Part shown: one piece after another, positions 28,522 to 33,578 of the stretch
How positions within the stretch are numbered: the first letter of the stretch is position 1
How the letters are laid out: each line of letters starts with the position of its first letter
Source: Novosphingobium sp. NDB2Meth1
Lineage (GTDB): Bacteria > Pseudomonadota > Alphaproteobacteria > Sphingomonadales > Sphingomonadaceae
DNA length: 33,578 bases
Assembly: GCF_900117425.1 (NCBI RefSeq)
Contig: NZ_FPEH01000028.1
Span: 1 to 33,578 of the forward strand
Reading direction: 5' to 3'
Made by a program: the position numbers and the translations under genes
Notes under the pieces: model-generated
The model's database searches: none
The model's input: the letters and a program-made list of their open reading frames with translations, nothing else
Told to the model about the DNA's origin: nothing

Positions 28522-28857
28522 ATGCTACGACGAGATCCAGCGATGTCCGGTGCGGAATCAGGTTCTGCAAGTGAGCCAATTTCTCTCGTTTCGCATCCGG
28601 TAACGGAAGGGTTCACCAAGGCAACAGGGGTTTGTGCTCCCGGCGTCGCTGAGCCGGTTGGGGTCCAGCCTGGCCCTTTCCCCGGACCGGAATGGGTTGC
28701 GCTCGGTTTGGCCATCCTGGCCTCAGTGGTTGCCGGATCGCTGGCGGCTGCGTGCGCAACAGTCTTCCGGAAAATAGTGCGGCTGCACCCTTCACGGCTC
28801 AGGGCTCGCCAATCAGCCACTACCCGATCGGCCAGGCCCCAGAGGCAATCGGCATGA
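28522..28857 (+). CDS. Small single-span membrane protein, 111 aa
   Basis: Not recognised. GGAGAAG lies 4 bases before ATG 28522, ten bases after the relaxase stop, so it is probably in the same operon. A Pro/Gly/Val-rich N-terminal half (about 55 residues) precedes one membrane segment (EWVALGLAILASVVAGSLAAACATVF) and a strongly basic tail (RKIVRLHPSRLRARQSATTRSARPQRQ). The basic end should stay in the cytoplasm. It might anchor or modulate the transfer complex; no family match is claimed. Confidence 0.6.
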   Translation: MLRRDPAMSGAESGSASEPISLVSHPVTEGFTKATGVCAPGVAEPVGVQPGPFPGPEWVALGLAILASVVAGSLAAACATVFRKIVRLHPSRLRARQSATTRSARPQRQSA

Positions 28858-28911
28858 TCCTGCGCATCCAATCTTCCAGACCGTCAATCAACACATCAAG
28901 GAGAGCATGAA

Positions 28912-29121
28912 ATGGCATTCGATTACGAAGATGCCGGAACCTTCGGCAGCGAGCGCGAGGCGAAGGACTGGGCGCTGCGCAACAAGATTGATCTGCGCGA
29001 TCTCCACATCCGCAATGCCGGCGGTCAGCGGGTCGAGGTGGGTATTCGCAAGAGCGCCTACGACCAGCGCGAAGACTACGACAACCGGTACGGGCAAAGG
29101 CAGGACGGCTTCTGGCGGTGA
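28912..29121 (+). CDS. Small hypothetical protein, 69 aa
   Basis: MAFDYEDAGTFGSEREAKDWALRNKIDLRDLHIRNAGGQRVEVGIRKSAYDQREDYDNRYGQRQDGFWR. AAGGAGAG lies about 8 bases upstream. A second ATG at 28907 is in another frame with poorer codon usage. The protein is soluble, charged, and ends in a Tyr/Gln/Arg-rich tail. Family unknown; it is the last rightward gene before the boundary with the helicase module. Confidence 0.6.
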   Translation: MAFDYEDAGTFGSEREAKDWALRNKIDLRDLHIRNAGGQRVEVGIRKSAYDQREDYDNRYGQRQDGFWR

Positions 29122-29238
29122 AGTTCGCTGAGATACGGCCAGTCTCAACCTATCAGGTGAAACCGCTCATGACGTGCAATCGGTAGCTTCGTTCTAGTCC
29201 AGACATCGACGGTAAGTGCCGGAAGCCTCCTATGTGAC

Positions 29239-31911
29239 CTAGCTGTATTCAGGCAGCAGCATGATTTCGCTCCGCAGACCTGGGCGGCTCATCATGTCCG
29301 CGATTTGCGGCACTCTTTCTGTCATCACGGCGAGCAGGCCGCCTTCAAGCTCACGCAGCGCGTGGCCCTCTATGGCGGGAGGCACTGTTGTGTCACTGCG
29401 CCCCAGGCTATTGAGCAGCTTTAAGAGCTCCCAATCGCGGAGCACCTGGATTGTCCCTGTCTCATCCTTGAAGGCTGCGATGACAATCCGCGTAATCGAC
29501 TGGTCCTGGCCAGTCACCTGATCTTCGACGGACGCAATCAACAGAGGGCGATCTAGTCGAGCGCAAGTGGCGAGGCATGCTTCGGTTCGTTCTCCCTCTT
29601 TGAGAGCCCGATCAAAGAGTACGTGACCAACGCCCAGAAGACGGGTCGGTCCTTCCGCCGCGCCTAACTTCGCATGACGATCAAACATCAACCCCTTGTA
29701 GCGTGGCTGCATAGCATAGTCTTCATCGACCCAAGGTTCGGGCGCAATCACTTCGAACCCTTCGTCACGGCGCAGCACTCGACGGCCTTGGTGTTCCATC
29801 ATCATGATGAAGAAGCGTTCGAGATCCGGTAGATCGACTTGTGGTAGATTGCGGCCAACCGAAGCAAAGTCGAAGCGCGCCACGTTGCCGAGCATAGACT
29901 TGACCTTTCGGACCAGATCCTCTCCACCGATAGTTGCACTTTCGCGATTGAACCACTGATCAAGACTTTCGCGCGGACGTGCTTGCCCCTCTGCAAAAAG
30001 CTGCTCGAAGGCGCCAGGCCCCGTCATGCCGATCACCAGCTGGCTGATGTCTTCCCGCTCATCCATCGCCACGTCGAGCGTACGCTGAATGCGTTCAAGC
30101 TTGGTGTTGAGCAGGTCCCAAATGCGGGCTTCGACCGTGTCGGGGTTGCGCAGAATATAAACCTGAACAGGCCGGGTTTGGCCATAACGCGACAATCGCC
30201 CCACTCGCTGATGCAGGCGCATCGGATTCCAAGGCATGTCGACATGGATCAGCGTGGCGCAGCGCTCCTGCAAGTCGATCCCTTCGCCGGCCGCTTCTGT
30301 TGACACGAGGAAACGCACTTTACCGCCGTTGAACGCGTCGGCGGCCACATCGCGTGCCCAGCTTTTTGGCCCCCGTGTGCCGTCTTCGCGAGCGAGGTCG
30401 TCGAGCCGCTCGTCCCCGTTGATGAAGGCGCAGCAACCATGTCCGAAGCGAGCGTGGAGTGCGTCCACCACCATAGCCTGCGTAGCCTTGTACTCGGTGA
30501 AGAGCAGCACGGGTTCGCGTGGCGGAAGTTCGTTTTCGATCAGCTCAACCAGTCGGTCGATTTTGCGTTCCTGTCGGATCGGCTCGGCCAGTTCGAGCAG
30601 CTCGTCGAGGCGCGCGACTTCATCGTCCATCAATTCGGCCAGCATCCTGCCCCAGGCTTCTTCGTCCGCGCGCGCGCGGTCATCGAGCGTGTCGTCCTCG
30701 TCGGATTCGGATATCATCGCGGTAGGCGGGCGCATCGACTCCGCCATTTCGGACAGTCTTGCCCGCCGCTTGGCCAAGGCACTGCGGATTGCCGCAATCG
30801 AGCTTGCCGCCAGCTTCTGCAGAGCGATGAGGAGCAGCATCCGTTGTGATTGTGCGCGAGCCCCGAGCGTGGAGGCATAGGCGCGCCCATCAATGATAAA
30901 CGCGCTAAGCGTGTCATAAAACGCCCGCTCCTCCGCGCTGAAAGCATATTCACGCGAGTCCACCGTGATCGGTGTGAACAAGCGATTGCCACTGAGATCT
31001 GTGACCGTCGCCTTGTTGTTTCGGATCATGTACTCTGGCAACCGGGCCAGTTGTTCGTCGGGATCGCGTTCGGGGCCGAAGATTTCGCGGTCGAGAAGGC
31101 TTAGTAGCGACAGGAATCCATGATCCTTGCCCCGGTGCGGGGTACCCGTGAAGAGCAAGAGAGAGCCAATCCGGCGCCGCTCTTCCATGGCGCGTAGCAG
31201 TTGGAATGAAAGTGTTTCACCGGTACGTTCGTCGGCATTGAGGTGGTGCGCCTCGTCCACCACTACTGCGTCCCAGGGATCAGCCGCGAGGAACCGGCTT
31301 GTGCCTTCACGGTCTTCGGCGATTTCCCGACGTAAAGTATGGATCGACGCGACGACCATATTGGCCGTATCCCAAAAGTCGACCTGCCCAGTGTCGACGG
31401 CCCGGTCGTAAACCTGCAGTCGGATATCGAACATGGTCCGCAGGCGCTTCTGCCACTGCGGCACAAGTTTAGCCGGGGCCAAGATCAGGAGGCGGCGCAC
31501 CTGTGCTCGGGCGACCAAAGGCATCAGTACAAGCCCGGCCTCAATCGTCTTGCCAAGTCCCACATCGTCAGCGACCAGCCAACGGAAGGGATAGCTACGA
31601 TTGACTCTATGGCAGACCCAGAGCTGGTGCGGCAGCAGTTGAACACGTGACCGGGAGAACACGCCCCATTGATCGTTCACTGATCGGATTGCTAACGCGC
31701 TCGCTCGCAAAAGCGCGTCGCTGCTGGGGTCAAGCGTGCCGGTCGCAAGCGCTTGTTCCAGCGATCGCACGCTCGCCAGCTCCTCGCGCGGCACTTGCTG
31801 AATCGCAGCTCCGAAGCGGACGAGGGCGAATTCGCCCATGTCGGCGAGGACATGTCCAGCGCCATGCTTGGGGTGGCTGACCGGTGCGTTGGGAGAAAGG
31901 GGCTCAGGCAT
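29239..31911 (-). CDS. SNF2/RapA-type superfamily-2 helicase, 890 aa
   Basis: A full SNF2-type ATPase: DDVGLGKT (115-122), DEAH (219-222), LFTGTPHRGK (253-262), TEAAGEGIDL (538-547) and QRVGRLSRYGQ (568-578). An N-terminal ~45-residue beta-barrel-like segment (HPKHGAGHVLADMGEFALVRFGAAIQQVPREEL) recalls the Tudor/KOW-like domains of RapA. The C-terminal ~300 residues are unrecognised. Such helicases move along duplex DNA; relatives act in transcription recycling and in phage defence (DISARM DrmD, for example), but I cannot place it in a named system. ATG 31911 has AGGAG 6 bases upstream and overlaps the upstream stop by 8 bases; the longer 31965 start lacks this. The partner is thus translationally coupled. 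Confidence 0.88.
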   Translation of the reverse strand: MPEPLSPNAPVSHPKHGAGHVLADMGEFALVRFGAAIQQVPREELASVRSLEQALATGTLDPSSDALLRASALAIRSVNDQWGVFSRSRVQLLPHQLWVCHRVNRSYPFRWLVADDVGLGKTIEAGLVLMPLVARAQVRRLLILAPAKLVPQWQKRLRTMFDIRLQVYDRAVDTGQVDFWDTANMVVASIHTLRREIAEDREGTSRFLAADPWDAVVVDEAHHLNADERTGETLSFQLLRAMEERRRIGSLLLFTGTPHRGKDHGFLSLLSLLDREIFGPERDPDEQLARLPEYMIRNNKATVTDLSGNRLFTPITVDSREYAFSAEERAFYDTLSAFIIDGRAYASTLGARAQSQRMLLLIALQKLAASSIAAIRSALAKRRARLSEMAESMRPPTAMISESDEDDTLDDRARADEEAWGRMLAELMDDEVARLDELLELAEPIRQERKIDRLVELIENELPPREPVLLFTEYKATQAMVVDALHARFGHGCCAFINGDERLDDLAREDGTRGPKSWARDVAADAFNGGKVRFLVSTEAAGEGIDLQERCATLIHVDMPWNPMRLHQRVGRLSRYGQTRPVQVYILRNPDTVEARIWDLLNTKLERIQRTLDVAMDEREDISQLVIGMTGPGAFEQLFAEGQARPRESLDQWFNRESATIGGEDLVRKVKSMLGNVARFDFASVGRNLPQVDLPDLERFFIMMMEHQGRRVLRRDEGFEVIAPEPWVDEDYAMQPRYKGLMFDRHAKLGAAEGPTRLLGVGHVLFDRALKEGERTEACLATCARLDRPLLIASVEDQVTGQDQSITRIVIAAFKDETGTIQVLRDWELLKLLNSLGRSDTTVPPAIEGHALRELEGGLLAVMTERVPQIADMMSRPGLRSEIMLLPEYS

Positions 31912-33406
31912 CGTCGCTCCTGTCCTCGTCGAGGTCGTCGGCAGTCCATCCATCGCCGTCAGCATCGTAGAGAATGGCGTTCAATATGTCGCGGTGCTTG
32001 GCGAGTGTAATGATGTGCAAAGGAAGGTCACCGTCACCAGCGAAGGCTGCGTCCTCTCCGATTAGATTCTCGACTGCCTTGTGGAGGTTTCGCCCTGCAT
32101 CGACCCCATGTTCAAACGTGCCAAGGCCAATCCGCTGAGCCAGTTTGCGAACTCGGTCTGCCGTGCTCCAGCCATAGGGTAGGACAAGATCAGCTTGAGC
32201 CTGCGAGTAAACGCCCTTTCGCGCGAGTTCGCGTACGATCCAGTTCGCACCGATTCCGAGCGAGCGCGCGAGGGGGGGAGCGAAAACACCAATTCGGCTT
32301 GCAGCGACCGAAAAGGCCGGGCGCAGGAGGTTGCCGATGCTGACAGGGCCATCTTGTCGGATGATGCCCGGTAGCCTCCTGAATAGGGTGCGATAATCGT
32401 CCAGATGCCGGGCAATCAGACAAAGATCAGTCAGGCATCGCCGCCAGATCATGTAGTCTTCACGGGCGTCCGGCTCACTCCACGCCCGCAATCGCTCCAC
32501 GAACGGGTCGAGGTTGTCTGCGTCCGGATTGATTGTCGATAGCTGATGCCACCAGCCCTCGTTCATGGCGTGCGTAACGAAGTGTCGGGATTGGTCCGGC
32601 TTTATCCGTCCCAGGGTCTGGAATGTCGCCAGAGCCAGCAGGGTGAACCAGGTTTCGTCGCTGTCATCGTTAAGGCTCCCAAAAGCAAAGCCTTCGGTTG
32701 GATAGACGCTCCGCTCGTAGGCAGGGATGAGCGTCTCGCGCTCGGCCTGCCACCATTCAGCAATTGCCAATAGGACGGTTGCGGCGTCAGGCCTGAAATC
32801 GTCAGTACGTGGCGGAGCCTGCTCAGAAAAGAGGACGCAGCCCAGCTTGAGTAGCAACAGGTTACGGTCTGTCTGATCCAAACCGTCGAGCAGTGGTGAT
32901 GCCTGCAATTCAGCCGCCGGCGGCAGCCAATCAGCCGCCTTTGCTAGCACTGGCACGGTTTCGGGCCTTGTTCGAGTGGCGAGATAGCGCAGGAAAGACA
33001 GACGTCGTGCATCATTCGAATTTGCCGTCCTGGCCCATTCTTGCAGAACATCGAGGTGTCCCCCGGACCGTTGATCGGCAAACTGGGCCAGCTCCAGAGC
33101 AGCGTCGCAATAATCAGCTGCCAATCTGCCGGCGGGGGGTGCAAAGTCGGCACGGGCGCGCTCATCGGGATCATCGCTTTGCGGAAACGCCAGCACACGG
33201 ATCGGCTGCCAGGAGCCATCTTCTGCCCGCCACTTCCGCTCGCGCAGAACGCGGCGCAACGCTTCATCCTCCTCTTTGGAGGTGGCTGCCCTCAGTGCTT
33301 CATCGATCACCAGGGATAAGCGTCCTGCCAAATCGGCGTCTATACCACTGTCGCCAGTGGCAAGCTCGACGAGTGTCGGCAAGTCGAGAGCCTTGCCCCG
33401 AGGCAA
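31904..33406 (-). CDS. Unknown helicase-partner protein, at least 500 aa
   Basis: Not recognised. The product is large, soluble and helical, rich in Trp and Leu repeats (DLPTLVELATGDSGIDADLAGRLSLVIDEALRAATSKEEDEALRRVLRERKWRAEDGSWQPIRVL, PLLDGLDQTDRNLLLLKLGC), with an acidic C-terminal tail (DADGDGWTADDLDEDRSDDA). TTG 33406 has GAGG 6 bases upstream and is used here, but coding-like sequence (SLIGKDTADLLSRLG) continues 15-18 codons further, and then seems to switch frame near 33455-33460. The gene may therefore be longer or frameshifted. Its stop overlaps the helicase start (ATGCCTGA), implying a two-protein complex. Style of sequence recalls very large sacsin/Hsp90-like proteins, a weak impression. 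Confidence 0.6.
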   Translation of the reverse strand: MPRGKALDLPTLVELATGDSGIDADLAGRLSLVIDEALRAATSKEEDEALRRVLRERKWRAEDGSWQPIRVLAFPQSDDPDERARADFAPPAGRLAADYCDAALELAQFADQRSGGHLDVLQEWARTANSNDARRLSFLRYLATRTRPETVPVLAKAADWLPPAAELQASPLLDGLDQTDRNLLLLKLGCVLFSEQAPPRTDDFRPDAATVLLAIAEWWQAERETLIPAYERSVYPTEGFAFGSLNDDSDETWFTLLALATFQTLGRIKPDQSRHFVTHAMNEGWWHQLSTINPDADNLDPFVERLRAWSEPDAREDYMIWRRCLTDLCLIARHLDDYRTLFRRLPGIIRQDGPVSIGNLLRPAFSVAASRIGVFAPPLARSLGIGANWIVRELARKGVYSQAQADLVLPYGWSTADRVRKLAQRIGLGTFEHGVDAGRNLHKAVENLIGEDAAFAGDGDLPLHIITLAKHRDILNAILYDADGDGWTADDLDEDRSDDA

Positions 33407-33510
33407 ACCCAGCCTCGACAGTAGATCTGCCGTGTCCTTGCCAATGAGGCTTGGTCGTGTCCCACGGGGTGGTGTAGGAACCGTCGATCCGCAGTAGGAT
33501 CAGGTTCGGG

Positions 33511-33576
33511 TCAGGCAGCCAGAGCTGGCAGGCTGACAATGGGGTTATGGCTCACCGAGCCGAGGGTTTCCAGCGT
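33511..33576 (-). CDS. C-terminal end of an upstream gene, partial
   Basis: The last 21 residues of a reverse-strand frame (ending GSVSHNPIVSLPALAA, stop at 33511-33513) enter from beyond the window. Codon bias fits the strand. It is probably the preceding gene of the helicase operon, or the earlier part of the partner gene displaced by frameshifts. Identity cannot be told. Confidence 0.4.
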   Translation of the reverse strand, partial: TLETLGSVSHNPIVSLPALAA

Positions 33577-33578
33577 CA

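Noticed and set aside
29239..33406. DISARM or Druantia assignment
   Set aside because: Only an SNF2-type helicase is present. The methylase, PLD and DUF1998 proteins that define these systems are not in the window, and the N-terminal region differs from DrmD as I recall it.
1..33578. CRISPR arrays
   Set aside because: No series of regularly spaced identical repeats was found; repeats seen are IS ends, operators and hairpins.

Overview
The window is GC-rich, tightly packed DNA of a mobile element, most likely a conjugative plasmid or integrative conjugative element of an alphaproteobacterium. The mix of families (ArdC, DUF736, DUF2493, DUF3768, DUF7007-like and DUF6927-like proteins, a short SSB, a MobF relaxase with its own coupling protein) is what I associate with Sphingomonadales plasmids. 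The order is an inference from family content and base composition, not from a search.

Layout. (1) 1-6.2 kb: an N-terminally truncated ArdC fragment and small accessory genes. One of these is split by an IS66-family element (1166-5018, perfect 8-bp target duplication CTATCGTC), whose tnpC is itself split by an IS1111-type IS110-family element (about 3056-4429). (2) 6.2-10.5 kb: a Xre/RES toxin-antitoxin pair, an unknown reverse-strand gene, a Cys/His-rich 428-aa protein, a DUF7007-like protein and a Phd/PIN toxin-antitoxin pair. (3) 10.5-16.6 kb: a rightward run with a GHKL-type ATPase, DUF3768, DUF736, several unknown small proteins, a third toxin-antitoxin pair (Phd/PemK-like) and a tailless SSB. 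(4) 16.6-22 kb: two reverse-strand genes, a DUF2493 protein and small unknown genes separated by long hairpin-rich gaps. (5) 22-29.1 kb: the DNA-processing part of a conjugation system: a probable oriT/control region, a ribbon-helix-helix protein, a TraD-type coupling protein, a Xre regulator and a TrwC/TraI relaxase-helicase, with overlapping or nearly abutting genes. (6) 29.2-33.6 kb, reverse strand: a RapA/SNF2-type helicase translationally coupled to an unknown 500-aa protein, and the end of a third gene. This may be a separate defence or DNA-processing module.

How it fits together. If transfer starts near 22.0-22.5 kb and the left side enters first, the anti-restriction, SSB and toxin-antitoxin genes form a leading region, transcribed toward oriT with the entering strand as template. 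The strongest unexplained pattern is a repeated leader in front of many of these genes. It has a GC-rich hairpin, then a purine tract built around AGGGGGAGG, then a short inverted repeat that encloses the Shine-Dalgarno sequence and ends at, or includes, the start codon. It occurs before at least seven genes, and a reduced form (RBS hairpin only) before several more. This suggests a shared post-transcriptional, or single-strand-promoter, control system for the module.

Second, the non-coding end of the IS1111 element carries an 11-nt segment that matches the DNA beside its insertion point (10 identities plus a wobble) and ends exactly at the junction, as expected for a bridge/seek RNA guide. 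No T4SS, replication or partition genes, tRNA genes or CRISPR arrays were seen.
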